From Tachypleus tridentatus (Eukaryota > Arthropoda > Merostomata > Xiphosura > Limulidae): 64,000 bases of DNA. The stretch is taken from the NCBI RefSeq assembly GCF_004210375.1, contig NC_134834.1:145299009-145363008 (forward strand), written 5' to 3'. How positions within the stretch are numbered: position 1 is the first letter of the stretch; each line of letters opens with the position of its first letter. The notes under the pieces are model-generated. The model saw only the letters and a program-made list of their open reading frames with translations. It searched no databases and was not told the DNA's origin. Shown one piece after another: positions 49,094-61,837 of this stretch. The translations under genes were made by a program, and so were the position numbers.

Positions 49094-50773
49094 CCATATG
49101 CAGATTTCTACTAGCGGATATTTTCAATAATAGAGTGCTGGTGAAGAAACGCCACAAAGTTGCTTTATTTATTAATTGTCTATTATTTAGTGTCAATTCA
49201 CTGTAGCCATCCCTACACAGTAATCCTCTATTTCAATAATGTTGGTCACTTTAGATGACCATAGAGCATTAAGGGCCGGGCTAGAAATTGTTGGAAAAAA
49301 CCTTTTTGCACTGGAAAGCCAGTCGATAAGTTGAAAATATATAGAATCTATCTTCCTACTGGAGGGCTCCGACATACATAGCGCATGCAAGCTGAGAGAG
49401 AGGATAGAACGTGGAATACAATACTATTCTACTGTTACCTACTATGATGAAATTTATACGATGTTCTACGGCTACACTTCGTCGACAAACTCTTAGCTTT
49501 GAAATAAGATTGAATAAAGTGTAACAAGTTATCTTGATTTTTTTTAACTCGGTGATACGTTTCTTGCATGACACTGGAAGTTATTTGCAAGAACAACATG
49601 CAAGGGTACAGCAGTTTGTGTTAGTGCAAACCAGCCATTTTCACCCTACAACAGCTAGAGATAATAAAAAATGGAGTTAGAGGTCACGGATCTTCTGTAC
49701 TGTCTGGAGTTTGTACAGGAACAACTTTGTTTGGAGCTTCTCGCCTTCTTCTCAGTTCCTTATCTAACCCTTCAATGATTTTGGAGCATTATAAGACACC
49801 CGAGATGTATCAATACAGTTTTCAAAACACCAAAAATTTCACATCGAAAATTAATCGCCTTCCGACGTAGCACCCACAGGGTGCTATTATAATATAGTAA
49901 ATCAAACATAATGGGGAAACTCGCCGCAAAGCCTATTTTGGCCCATAACCCCTTCCTCACATGTTTGAGAAAACTGTCAGCTTTTACTCGGATTCCAGAA
50001 GTATTTCCCAATGGTCTTACAATTATAGGAGTTATTAAGTGGTTTAACAAACGTAATGATAGTTTTTGGTTAGTTCAAAGGACAGTTCTCTGAATGCTTT
50101 ATGTTTTGTGAGAAAATGAACAATTTCAGTTTCAATAAAGTAGTTAATCAAAAAATGAAATACGTTAAAATAAACTACAACCAAATCAACTGTAAGAACG
50201 TATTAAATACTAAGAAAAAACAACAAATCTGAATATTTGAAAACAGCGTTCCGAATTTGTTCTACGCATCTGGGAGAACTTAAAGAATACGTACGTCTGT
50301 GATTTTAAAAATACAGAAATTACAGGAAATATGGGAAAAACAAGTATAACGCGATTGTGTTTTTACAGTTAAGTTCATCAAATTCATTTCTCATTGATCC
50401 AGATTTCGCGTTTGTTTGTTTTTTGCGATCTCTCTGATGGACACTTCCAATAAGATAAAAAGTATATTAAAATCGATAAGTTCATCGAAATGGATTTTGA
50501 TGACATGGCCTAGTGATATGTGCTCCACTAGCCATTGTGTACGTATTGTTTGTCACGCAGTGATTCGACGTTTAGGTTTACCAACACGAAGACATTGTCC
50601 GTTCATTGACTTGTCAGGGCCTAATATAATATTAACATGGAAAACAAAACGATGAAATACTCTGCAAGAGATTCGTTAACATGGTATGAGAAGATCAATA
50701 TTCCCTTACATTGATATAACAGTTTAGGCCTAGCAGGGGGGAGTAATTGTGAATACTTAACTCACTCATAGGG
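49094..50773. other. Unassigned stretch with short unrecognised open frames
   Basis: The minus strand at 49772-50050 stays open for about 90 codons with a hydrophobic segment (GFAASFPIMFDLLYY). Another frame at about 49690-49780 gives a basic stretch EGLDKELRRRREAPNK ending in a stop. On the minus strand at 50430-50660, MNGQCLRVGKPKRRIT and LGHVIKIHFDEL are interrupted by a stop. These look like remnants of coding sequence, but I do not recognise any family. Confidence 0.3.
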
Positions 50774-50804
<31 letters not shown>

Positions 50805-50825
50805 TACACACACACACACACACAC
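50774..50825. repeat. (CT)n and (CA)n compound microsatellite
   Basis: About 13 CT units (50774-50799), a short spacer, then about ten CA units (50806-50825). Confidence 0.95.
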
Positions 50826-51412
50826 CATGTTTACCCTTCTTCAGAATTAGGAATGGCTAAAGTTTTACTTTATTAAAAACATTACACCTTCGTTTTGGCA
50901 TGAGCATTTTTCTTGTAATTGTACGCATGCTTGACGAGTACACTTTGAGAAAGTGATCGTTAAAGAAAGAAAATATAAAAGTCTTAAAACAGTTTTTGAA
51001 ATAACTTGTATTTTCCCATTATTCGATGCTGAGAGAGGGGAGAAACAAAGAAACAATCGTGCCAAGTGTAGTAAACACTGGACTGAGTGATTGTAACAGG
51101 AGCACCTAGCAACGTTTGTCAATGTGGTTCTTACTTTATCCTTCGTAAATTAACATGTACGTTAATCACAGCAGCAGTTACATAAGTATCGAATTCAATC
51201 TACATCTACTTAATCATGGTGAATATCTGCTTTTTAATTGGAAATATTTTTTTTAAAGTACCTCATTTTGCAACCGATGTGACAAAAAGTTGATTCATAA
51301 AAATAGACTCCAGCGTTTGCATTCTCCTGATCACTCGTTTCTCTAGTTCATTTCGTATAAAGGCGCACGGGAATGGCGCCATCTGGTGTCAGTGCGGTTT
51401 CAGGTTCTTGGA

Positions 51413-51705
51413 TGGCCCGGTATAACCAGGTGATTAAGGTATTCGGCTCGCTATTTGATGGTCGCGGGTTCGAATCCCCGTCACAAACATGCTCACCCTT
51501 TCAGCCGTGGGGCGCTAAAATGTATGGTCAATCCCACTAATCGTTGATAAAAGAGTAGCCCAAGAGTTGAAGGTGGGTGGTGATAAATAGCTACCTTCCC
51601 TCTATTTATACACTGCTAAATTAGGGGCGGCTAGCGTAGTTAGTTCAAAGTGTGACATACACTACCCTCGTGTAGCTTTGCGTGAAATTCAAAAAACACA
51701 AACTG
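51413..51705 (+). mobile_element. SINE family A copy with internal foreign insertion
   Basis: Head 'ggcccggtataaccaggtga' and B box GGGTTCGAATCC, then the body and tail. Between 'ggctagcgtag' and 'ccctcgtgtagc' it carries about 20 extra bases that no other copy has (51644-51664). Confidence 0.92.
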
Positions 51706-53480
51706 AGGTTCCCACCCTCCAAAAAAAAAAATAAAAAAAAAAAATTACTTTTAAGTTCCAGTTTAATAATTTATGTAATGTAAATAACATCTTATTTCAT
51801 ATGTTACTTTCTTATACGATCAGCAGCATCTCTTTAAATTGTCTAGTTGATTAGGGCGAATATTTTTGTGTTGGTGTTAGATACAAAAACATCAAATAAA
51901 TCCAAAAACGCTCGAGTCTAAACAAGAACTTTCTTTTATTTACACACGATGATGTTACAATATAAACAAACTTGCTACGAGTTGCACCATTTTTATTAAT
52001 GTGCTGAAAGACTAAGTGTACGTTCCAATTCTACCTAGAAATTGCAGAGTTACACTGAACAAAATATGATGCGGCTTAACCAAATATAAACTGAGTTCTC
52101 TGTTAAGATAATTTGAATAATTAGAGACTTTTTTTTTTTTTTTTGTGTTCAAGAGATACAATCCACCGTTTAAACCAATAATAGTCGACTTTAGATAGTC
52201 GAGAATAAAAAAAAGTAATGTAAAAATGATTGATGTTGGCATTTTCCCAGTACACTAGTTGTGACGTCAATTATTTTACTACCATCTCTCACACACCTCC
52301 AACTGTGATAGGCTGACTCACAGCCGCACCCCTCTCCGCAGTCGTTTCCATAGAAACTTCCTAACCACTGTTAGCGGTCTACCTATAAGCTTATCTTTCC
52401 AAGTATTGGGGAAAAAATGAGCAAATGACACCATCATTAGTTTACAATATTCACGTGTTTCAAAGTGTGACATACACAAGTGTCTAAATTCGAGATACTG
52501 ATGAGGAAATGATTTGATGAATGATTATTATTGAATATACCTACTATACGTTTCCAAAATATATTCGAAGCAAGTTTGTTTCTAAACTAATCTATATCAA
52601 TGATACGTAATGAAAATCTTGCTTACAATATGTAAGGCACGAATACAACATCGTGCTAATGAAACAGATTATACTTTGATGGAAAATAAATCACTAAAAA
52701 AACCCTTCATACTGACGGGAATTCACAAGAATGTTTTTCAGGTTTAAATCGATTCCATTATGCTTGTTTTGATTGTAACAGAGAAGTTAAAAATATTCCT
52801 TGACAGTTAAAATGTTAAATCTATAAACTTATATGGATGGATTGAAAGTTTACAGAAAGATGAGAAATAGAATTCGTTAATGTTATATGGATTTGATCTG
52901 GAATAATTTTCACTCGCTAATCTGAAAACAAAACGACGACATGAATCAATATTGATTTCAGAAACTGGATTGTTTTGGCGAGAACAAGATGGAATTTTTA
53001 ACTTCAAACTTAAATTACTGATAGCAATAAGGAATAATATGACGAAAATAATAAACAGGATATAAGACAGGAATTTAAGAAGTTACGAAAAAAGATTAGA
53101 GAATTAAAATAAGATTAAAGATAAGATGAATAACGATCTTTGAAAATTACAAAAGGATTACAACAATAAAAATGGAGAAAGTACAGAAATCAAATGACGA
53201 AATAAAACATTTGGTGAAAGATCTGATAAACGTCAAGTTTAAGCCAGCAATACCTTTCTTTATTTGCCCAAAAACTAACTTGAAACACCATTACCTACAA
53301 AACATGGAATGAGACAATTAGTTGGCCTATCTTTATTACTACTGATGTTCCATTTGTTACTGCAGGACTAATCCAGCTATGTATGTCAATTACAGTTCTT
53401 GAAGTGAGCTGCCCAATTCAGGTACCAAGGCACAGTTAAAAATTGTTTTCATAATGAATAGATAAATACAGAACACGATA
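51706..53480. other. Unassigned AT-rich sequence
   Basis: Contains poly-A and poly-T runs (51721-51745, 52131-52144). The right part (about 53240-53480) may be the 5' part of the adjoining gypsy relic, but no LTR was recognised. Confidence 0.35.
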
Positions 53481-53499
53481 TTTTTCTTGTTGTTCATTA

Positions 53500-55355
53500 A
53501 AATGGGTCAGCTTTAATGAAGCTAACATTCCAGATGACAGCCATAACTATCAAGCATTGGTAGCTGCTTTAAGCAATAAGTTTGGGGTAACACACGTGAA
53601 AGAAGTATCTAGAGTAATGTTCCAACGAGTGCATGGAGATCTTAGCCAAATTTGCAGATTTGGCTAGGCTTGCCCAGTCATGTTACCTGCATGCTTGACG
53701 TTGAATGATGAATTCGCGAGTATACGTCCGATTTACAGATGTGATAAGAGATAAGGTTGAAGCAAAAAAGGGTACGTCTTTAAGAGAAAGTTGTTCAGTT
53801 AGTATCATAACTCTAATCCATTAACATTTTAGGTAAACTAAAAATCATTGGATCGAATTGAATGGTATTGAAACACGAACTTCCTACACTTACATGGGTC
53901 AGTAGTGTTTATTGGGTGATTGCACAATATTGAAATTGAAATAAACCATCACATGAAGAATAAGTTAACCTGACAGGACACATCGTTAGCTAATGTAGAC
54001 GAAAGTCTACATGAAATAACTTTTCCATGAGGATCGAGGAAAAAGGAAGTAAAATGCGAGAAATATGATCATTATAACAAAGACCGAAGAATCAACAGGT
54101 GCTAATAAGCACAATACCTCAAGTACGTGTTTTTGAATTGAATCAAAAGCTCAATGAACTAACTAATTAGACGTCAAAACGAAATGACCTAACAATTTAT
54201 AGGGTAAAGTTTAGCTGAGAATAGAAAAACGTTCATGAGTCGAGAGATTTACCGATAGGAAGGAATACGGAGAAAAATAACCAATTATTCTTTTAGCATT
54301 ACCTGTTAAACTTGTGAAGAAAACGGATGCATCCACAAGATTCATAGATTTACAGAAGGTAAATTCAGTCAATAGGTGCCTACTGACTGCCAGAGATCGA
54401 CTACGTTGGATACTTTATATGGATCAAGATATTGGATCTCAAGAAAGCCTTTCCTGCAGGATGTAGATTGTGAAAAGTTGGAGACGTTACTGTTTGGATT
54501 ACTTAATATACCTTGCACATTTCAATAATTAGAAGTGTATTCTCTCTGAACTTGTAGATGGTAAGATGTTTGGTAAGGCTCCTAAATTGGACTAATTCCA
54601 AAATATATGAATAAAAAAAACCTTGGCTGAATTTGAAGTTCGAATTGTTCCATTAGGCAAGTTTCCTGGTACATTCATCAGAAAGAAAAAGTCTGCAGGT
54701 TCCTCCAAGACCGATTTAATCCAGAACTGGCCAATACCAAAGAACCAACATGAAAGCAAGAGTACTTATTGAAATACTTTTATTATAACCATTTCGTAAA
54801 ATCATTGATCAGCATAATTCATTCTCTGTACAAGTTACTTAAAAAGCCAAACAAGTTTCGTTCAACTGTTAACTGAACAAATCACTGCAACAATACCATT
54901 CCCACTAGTATATAAACAAACATGGAACGTAGACTGCTAACTACCCAACGTAATAAATGCTCGAGAAAAGGTAGTTCTTAACTCGTAAAGAACTTTTGCG
55001 TGTTCGAGTTCCGAGTTATTTCTATCATAGTAAACTTTTAAACGTTTAACATTTCAGAGGTAATGCAGCATTGAAATGGCTGGTGAATTTTCAGAATTCA
55101 ATGAAACAAATAAAATGATTCCAAGAACATTATGGAATACTCTGGAAATACTGGCACACTATTCCAAAGACTTAATGAAAGACGTATACAATGAGGAAAA
55201 AAAAAAAAATCACGAAACTGTAAAGACAACCAACGTAAAGTTCAAGAGTACTAAATGTACTTCCACAAGATCCCGGGTGTTCCGTTTGAGAACAAAAACC
55301 AAAATTAGAGTAACAATTGTTCATGCTTTAAGTTCATATTATGCTGTATTGTAGC
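53500..55355 (+). pseudogene. Ty3/gypsy LTR-retrotransposon gag-pol relic
   Basis: A decayed retroelement readable only in short pieces across changing frames. A gag-like stretch lies at about 53640-53790 (AKFADLARLAQSC, then DKVEAKKGTSLRE). The reverse-transcriptase palm follows at about 54300-54520 (VKKTDASTRF, KVNSVNR, then GLLNIPCTFQ equivalent to the PFGL.NAPATFQ block). The RT/RNase H connection is at about 54690-54790 (DLIQNWPIPKNQHE). The YXDD segment expected between these is missing. A basic open frame at 55076-55354 follows and may be integrase-end sequence, but that is unproven. No LTRs found. Confidence 0.75.
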
Positions 55356-56160
55356 CAACTGAATGTGTAATTCTTCTCACGATTCATGGCATATCATTCT
55401 AGTGTCTACTAATTGTCTATGTTACTATATCCTGGTGAGAGTAGTTTATAGTTGACCTCCTAAGCCCCCTCTGAAGGAAAATATTTCCAAAATATTTTGA
55501 AACACTTTCACGTACACAACTTCCAGCCAGAATGTTTTACCTTTATTATTTTAATGTTTATTCTATTTTAACTTATCTTCGATTTTGTTCCAATAAACTG
55601 CTATGTAAAACTAGGCTGTACAATTCTTTTGTTGTTTTTGATATATACACTAAGTTCGTATTTGAGGTAATAAAAATACTGAATTCACACACAAACTTAA
55701 AATAAAAATGCAAATTATTCGTTAACGATAATATTGTGTGAACAGATTGTCAACACTTTCTCCAGTCCCCATCTTTCAAATGCAGAATCAGTTTCCAATT
55801 CTACTAACACTTGAAGTTTAACACACTACCAAATACGATTACTCTTATAAATCAACAGGTGTTGATTCTTAACACAACAATCTGCTGCAACTTCTTACAG
55901 CATTTAACAACAAAAGTCGTTTTATCTCGTGATAAAAGATGTTTTTAAACATCATGCACTAGTACGAGTATAGTTTACACAGATGGTCTCCCCTCATTCA
56001 TGTTATTATTCACCTTACTTCATACCGACTCTCATATGTTTACATTAACTTTGATGTAGGTAATAACATGTAGAAAATTACTTTTATAATTGTAACCTTC
56101 ACACATGTAGAGCACAATTTGGTCAGCATATTTTAACCAATTATGGAAGTGTACTGTCAA
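55356..56160. other. Unassigned AT-rich sequence between two retroelements
   Basis: No LTR pair or tail with target duplication could be defined. Confidence 0.35.
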
Positions 56161-56164
56161 TTGA

Positions 56165-58330
56165 GGGCACAATAGATATTTAGCATAGAATACTGATCTG
56201 CTCCCCAAGAGGTAGAAGAGAGAACATGGAGAATGTTCGGCGCCCTTGTATACTTAATGCATAGCTGCTTGATGTGTGGAACAAAAGTCAGCTTACAGTC
56301 AAATATAAGCCCCAAGAACTTTGCCTCGGGGACCACAGGAAGCGCAACTTCACCGAGGCAGAGCTCAAGATCGGAGTGAATACACTATAGGTGGTATAAA
56401 AGGCATGCAGATAGTTTTCTATAGAAGAAAGGTAAAAGCGTTAGCTGTGGTTCATTTCAGTAAGCGATTGAAGGAAGTCTGTAGCTGCCACTCAAACCTC
56501 ACGCTCGACGACTGACACGAAGTATGGAAGTCGTCGACATACAGTCTATTTGCAACTGTAGTGGAGGGATGTCCAGTAATGGCATTAGTATTTATAATGA
56601 AGTGTGACACTCAAGAGGGACTTGGACTCCAAGTTCCTGTGGGAAAGTATCAAAACCATATGAACTTGAAATCGCCAGTAAAAAAAAAAAAATGAAAAAT
56701 AGACGGATGGCCATGCAACCGATACGAATGAAGGTTTCGCAAAATGCCAAACCTCCACGTAGTATCATAAGCTTTCTCAAAGCAAAAACAAAGAGCAGAA
56801 GTAAGATGTTACATAAGAAAGGCTTCCGTGATTGACGTTAAGTTAAATCAGGTAGTCCATGGTGGAGCGCTGTTGTCGAAACCTACACTTGGTGAGCGAG
56901 AGGAGGTGGTTTGATTTGAAGAACCAAACAAGACGAGCATTAACCATCCTCTAAGATCTAACAGAGACGGCTCTTCAAAGCAGGTGGACGGTAGTTTGAA
57001 GGAATCTTGGGATCCTTCACAGGTATGGGAAAAGGTAGGACATTAACCTAGCAAAGCATCAGGAAAAGAATTTTCCTGCCAGATCCAATTAAACACTACC
57101 AGAAGAGTATTAAGAGTGGCAGGAGAGAGGTGACACAGCATCTTGTAGTGGATATCATCAGGTTTGACTGAAGTACTGTCAGACCAATAAGGGCAAGCTT
57201 GAGCTTCAGTGTAGAGAGGCAATCATAGTCATAGAGATGATCAGCCCAAGAGGAAAGAAACAATCACTGTGTCCAATGGCTAAAAAGGTGGGAGTGAAGC
57301 AGAAATGCTATATGCACTAGAAAAGCTTTTGCTGAGTATCGGCGATGCTCCGAGCATCAGAAACTTCCTGGTCATCAAAGAGCAAGACCATGGACGAGTA
57401 TACCATGGAAAACGTGTCGAGGTTTTGGGAATACAATGAGCAGCTGCCTGGCCAATAGAATCAGTCACTTCTGCCACGCAGTCGTCTATCAATGGCTTAT
57501 AGACGACAGCAGGATTAAGTTCTGAAAAAAGCATGAAAGAGGGCTAGTTGGCTTCATCCAGCTTCCATCGAGGCACACGGGTCAGGTGGCATCAACCATG
57601 GGTAGTCTCTCTCGAAATAAGAAAATTAGTCACTGTCCCGTGGATTACTGTCAAGCCTCCAAGAAAAGTAAAGTGCAGCAGACAGAGACCAAGAGTAGTA
57701 AAAACACTAACTAAGCGCGTGAAAATAAGTACAAGAACCAGTATTGAGGAGAGAAAAGTTGTGATCCGAAAGCATACACTCTATGGACGACCCCTCCCAT
57801 CAATATCAGCACCACCCTAGAGAGAATTGTATCCATTAAGATACTCTGGGATTAAAAAGGGAGACTAACTGTTCACTGAAAGCATCAAGGTCTGAATGAT
57901 TATAGGTCTCTCCAAGAGAACAAATAGTGATGGTTAGATCCAAGGAAACATGGATGGCTATGGCCTACAAGGGTGTATCAAGTGGTAAAAGACATGGTGG
58001 GAACATGATGATCGAACAGCAGTGCCATCCCTCCATGCACTCGTCCATCACACAACCTGTCATCTGTGTACAAAGAAAATTGTCGAAAGTGACTGCACTG
58101 GCAGATTTCATAAACGTTTTCTATAAGGAGACACACACAAAGGATAATATTCGAGTCCTTAATGTAATTTATGTTCGAACAAATACCCGACAGTTCCACT
58201 GTATCAGAATGGCCATTTTTAATTATGTGGAGGAGAATGGGGCGAGGATCTCTTCTATTTTCGACCACATTGTTTCTGGAATCCTGCCCTGGGTAGAGTA
58301 GGCAAGGCTCTATCTGTAGACGAAGATTCC
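56165..58330 (-). pseudogene. Jockey-like LINE ORF2 (endonuclease + reverse transcriptase), decayed
   Basis: Read on the minus strand from right to left. APE-type endonuclease pieces lie at about 57980-58150 (TDDRLCDGRVHGGMALLF) and 57620 (a degraded SDHFPI block), then RWKLDEANW. The spacer follows at 57280-57534 (VAEVTDSIGQAAAHCIPK, FPWYTRPW). The RT palm catalytic YVDD lies at 56530-56541 in a VANRLYVDDFHT context, followed by AKFLGLIFDCKLTF at about 56300 and LSSTSWGADQ near 56190. Block order and motifs fit the jockey superfamily. Many stops and frame changes make it non-functional. The 3' end and tail were not located. Confidence 0.87.
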
Positions 58331-58659
58331 AGCAACTGAGGGCGTAAATGAATAACAGTTTTGTATTTCGAGGCTGGAGAAGATGGACTCGAGGAAATGC
58401 CCGAACTAGGAGCCAAAGAAAGTGGATCCAGGCAACCACTAAAAGGAGTGTCAAGAGATATTGGAGAAAACGTAAACTCGTCAACTCTTAACCATGGAGA
58501 GCAAAAAATCTTCAGATGTTTGCAAATGAGTCTGTTGGAGGTATGGAGAGATTTGTCTGCACTCTCACTGCAGCAATGGAACAGAGTGGATCAGCAAATG
58601 TCCGAGATGGAGTGGAAGACAATGACTTCCGAGCCTTTGCATAGGAGATATTCACACTA

Positions 58660-59330
58660 AGTGTTGCACCTCTTTCTTCTCCACCCACTTAGGGCAAAAC
58701 CTAGAGCAACAGGGGTGTGAACCATTATAGTTATTACAGTGTGGTTCTAGTTTGCACTCGTAGGCGTCGTGGTCTTTGCCACCACAACAAACACATGTTA
58801 AAGAACTACGACATGATGTCTATGAGTGACCAACCTACTGATACTGAAAATAATTGAGAGAGTTGGAAATGCATGACCTCACATCAGATAACTTACCTTG
58901 ACTGTGGCAGGTGGATGTAATCGTCCTAATCAGAACATTAGTTGGCATCATAATTTTGGGTTTGCAAATGGAGATTCAGTGCATGGTAAAAAACAGCAAA
59001 GAACCCCGACTCGTGCATGTTCAAAACTTTCTCAACAATAACTCCTCTTGAAAAATTAAGGATAGCATGGAGAGTAACCTTGATGTGTACATCCCAAATA
59101 GTCTTCAAATTCGGGAGTTTAATGTGTTGTGGTGAGGATTTTTCGAAAATGTCTTCAGAACGCAACTTTCTTACTGACTTGGGGACTCAGCAAGCCTCTC
59201 TAATCCCTTTTGAATAATAAAAAAGGGAGATATACGCCTTAAAGATTTCTCAGATAATAAGTGCAAACTTAATTAGGTACAGAAACCGATTACGATGGCG
59301 ATTGTTGAACAGCCATCCATTCGTAGCCAT
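58660..59330 (-). pseudogene. Jockey-like LINE ORF1 (zinc-knuckle protein), decayed
   Basis: The minus strand at 58754-58795 encodes CVCCGGKDHDAYEC, a zinc knuckle (CX2CX4HX4C), followed by a second imperfect one (HCNNYNGSHPCC) and SRFCPKWVEKKEVQ. This is the gag-like nucleic-acid-binding tail typical of jockey ORF1. Upstream, 58938-59165 contains EKSSPQHIKLPNLKTI and ILNFSRGVIVEKVLNMHESG. It sits just 5' of ORF2, the expected order. Confidence 0.85.
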
Positions 59331-59559
59331 TTAACAATTATCGTTTTTTTCCCTCAATTTTATTTTCTTCATGAATGGGAGTATCCACAGTAAAGTAGAA
59401 ACATTTCAGTGTTTACTGTTCCCACCCACTACCAAGTTCTACGAGTGGGCGCACTACAATGTTAAACAAGGACACTGCAACAATGCTAGAGCTTCGTGAG
59501 CACTATACCCAAACACCAGCATCAAATACAATGTCCACAACTTGGTTGATCCCAGCAAA

Positions 59560-60050
59560 GTGAATCAGCCGATTGACCCGAGGGGGCCACCCCAAGGCCG
59601 TCCCGTCTACAGCAATTCAAGGCCAAAGTGGTGTGTTAGGGTTGGACGCTTCAACCACCAGGATCCTCTCCTCTCTTTCAAGAGTCACCACACACAGCAC
59701 ACACGTGAGATGTTGAGGTCCCAGAGGAGGTAAACTGAAAAAACAGAACCTTCACCCTTGGAGGTCCCCTCACCATGTACAGGAATCCACACCGAGGGGG
59801 AGCTCAAATGGACAAGCCATTTAATTCTGAGGGGCCACCCTAAGGCCGCCCGTATACAGAATTAAAGACCAAAGTGGTGTGTTATGGTTAGACCCCTCAA
59901 ACACCAGGATCCTCTTCCCCCTTCACACGCCACCACGCACGGCAAACACGTGGATAGATGTTTAGATCCCAGAGAAAGTAAACTGAAAGTACAGAATCTT
60001 CTCTGAAAGGTCCCCTCGCCACATACATGAATCCACTACGAGACAATCAT
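59560..60050 (-). repeat. Duplicated 5' region of the LINE, about 250-bp units
   Basis: Two direct repeats of about 250 bp start at about 59568 and 59817. Shared landmarks are 'ggggccacccnaaggccg', 'ggccaaagtggtgtgttag', 'accaccaggatcctct', 'cacacgtgag/cacacgtgga' and 'gaggtcccctc/aaggtcccctc'. They lie just upstream of the minus-strand ORF1, where LINE 5' UTR monomers are expected. Confidence 0.85.
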
Positions 60051-60100
60051 ATTGCATATACGCTCTTGTCCAAAGATTTGGGTCGACTGCACATTTCATT

Positions 60101-60517
60101 AAATATTGGGTTGAGGAATAATTCGTGAGCGTTTTTTCAAGTTAAAAAATATATTCATAAATAAAACGCTTTCGCAAAATATTTCATGTCATTTGGTAGA
60201 TAATTTTTTGCTCTAATAGCTGGTGTGTTTGATTTTCATATGTCTTTAATTTTTGCTTTCATTTTTAGCTCATTAAATGGAATGTCAAGTGGACAAAATC
60301 GAGCATTTTCGACACCATCTGCTTTTCGCATTTAATTTCTTGCAATGTCGTTTAAAACAATGCATACTATATACCTAGGTATTACATGAAATAAATTATC
60401 ATAATAAATGTTTGGGGTGTAATGTGTTCATGCATTGAAGTATTGTATAGTCTTGCATGTAATGCTTGAATGAAATTATTTAAAAACGCTCACGAATTAT
60501 TCCTCAACTTAATATTT
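60101..60517. mobile_element. 417-bp MITE with long terminal inverted repeats
   Basis: The left end contains TTGAGGAATAATTCGTGAGC plus GTTTTT (60111-60135). The right end is its inverse, AAAAACGCTCACGAATTATT plus CCTCAA (60482-60506). The match continues outward as AAATATT on both sides. The AT-rich interior has no coding capacity. The exact target duplication is unclear because the inverted repeat may extend to a TGCA on each side. Superfamily undetermined. Confidence 0.85.
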
Positions 60518-60822
60518 AGAAAAACTGCAATTGACAGTTCCCGCCCACAATTGTCTGTGATTGTTCAAGTGCATTTGCTACATGTATGTGGCCAACATGT
60601 CTCTGGACGGGCTTTTCAAAGAATCGAAGAACTATACTCAACTGGTGCAAGGTTTGGCGGCAATATAAAGACGTAGATCTATGTGCTATTTTAGATTATT
60701 GTAACTTTGAAATTATTTAGTCTGCTACTTCGTAAGTAACTGTCAGGTAACCACTAGCAATTTGCATGTCTCCTTCAGTTAATTTTGAAATTTATGTAAT
60801 TACCGAGTTTCTTTGCAGAATT

Positions 60823-61062
60823 AAGAAGCTACACAAAGGGTACATCCGCCGTTCCTAACTTATCAGCGTAAAACGGGAGGGAAGGAATTCGTCACCACCA
60901 CTGCCAACTCTTGACCTACTCTTACCAACCAATAGGGAGATTGACCGTAAAATTATAATTCCCACAGTTGAAAAATCGAGCATGTTTGATGTGAAGAGGT
61001 TCGAACCCGTAACCCTCACACCACGTGTTGAGTGCCCTAACTACCTGACCATGTCAGGCCTA
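60823..61062 (-). mobile_element. SINE family A copy, old and diverged, reverse orientation
   Basis: 'aagaagctacacaaagggta', 'ccgttcctaacttatcagcg' and 'aaccctcacaccacgtgttg' to 'ctgaccatgtcaggcc'. Noticeably more diverged than the other copies. Confidence 0.82.
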
Positions 61063-61837
61063 TTGCACTTGTTCAACAACTATGCTCTTGCTGCCTTGCT
61101 ATAGGTGTGTTCAAACGTCTTGTGCAACATGCATAGAGATAAATACACATCTGTCATCTAGGAATCATACAATTATAACGAAATATACCAAAAAGAGGCG
61201 TTATTGTTTAACGCCAAAGAAATTATGTACATGTTGTTAGAACGTGAAAATTCCAACTAAAACTTCAAAAACAACAAAAACAAACTGGAAAACCACATCC
61301 TTTAAAGCATCTTTAGTATCAGATTGCAATTTCTCACAAATAAAAAGATGTCTTGTTTCACTGGATAAGAAATTTAGAGTTTCGTAAAGTGTTGCGATAA
61401 AAAAAAAAAAAGGTGCAGAAAAAAGTTACGAGTTTCCGTCGAAACTAACAATTGTGGCTAGATACAAGATCTCAAGTCTCGAATAATATCAAAAGTTCTA
61501 CTTTTATCATTATAAATAATTCCAGATTTACTGCATCCTACACCAGGGATCTCTGCGCTCGAAAGTCCAAAAATGGAGAACCGAAACTTAGGATTGCTGA
61601 TATAAACAAAATTATGAAGAAAATTTAAATAAAGCCGGCAACTATTTTCTTACATTTGAGTTACACCGCTCTGTGGTATTATTAGTATTGCTCTATTTAA
61701 AAATACGCAATTATTATTGATAAACACTTCAAGGAACGTTTTCAGACATGTTTCATTTCTACACTATTGTGCTAAACATTGCTCACGAGCAACTTGCAAA
61801 CAACTTTAGGTTCGATAATGTTCTTTGAATTGTTTGT
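61063..61837. other. Unassigned AT-rich sequence
   Basis: Nothing recognised apart from a short poly-A run at about 61400. Confidence 0.4.

Noticed and set aside
55076-55354. 92-codon plus-strand frame as an independent gene
   Set aside because: Follows the gypsy pol relic, is lysine-rich without domain features, and may be its degraded 3' part; not supported as a host gene.
57548-58660. Long plus-strand frames in the 57.5-58.7 kb region
   Set aside because: Antisense shadows of the minus-strand LINE, which has zinc-knuckle, endonuclease and YVDD motifs.
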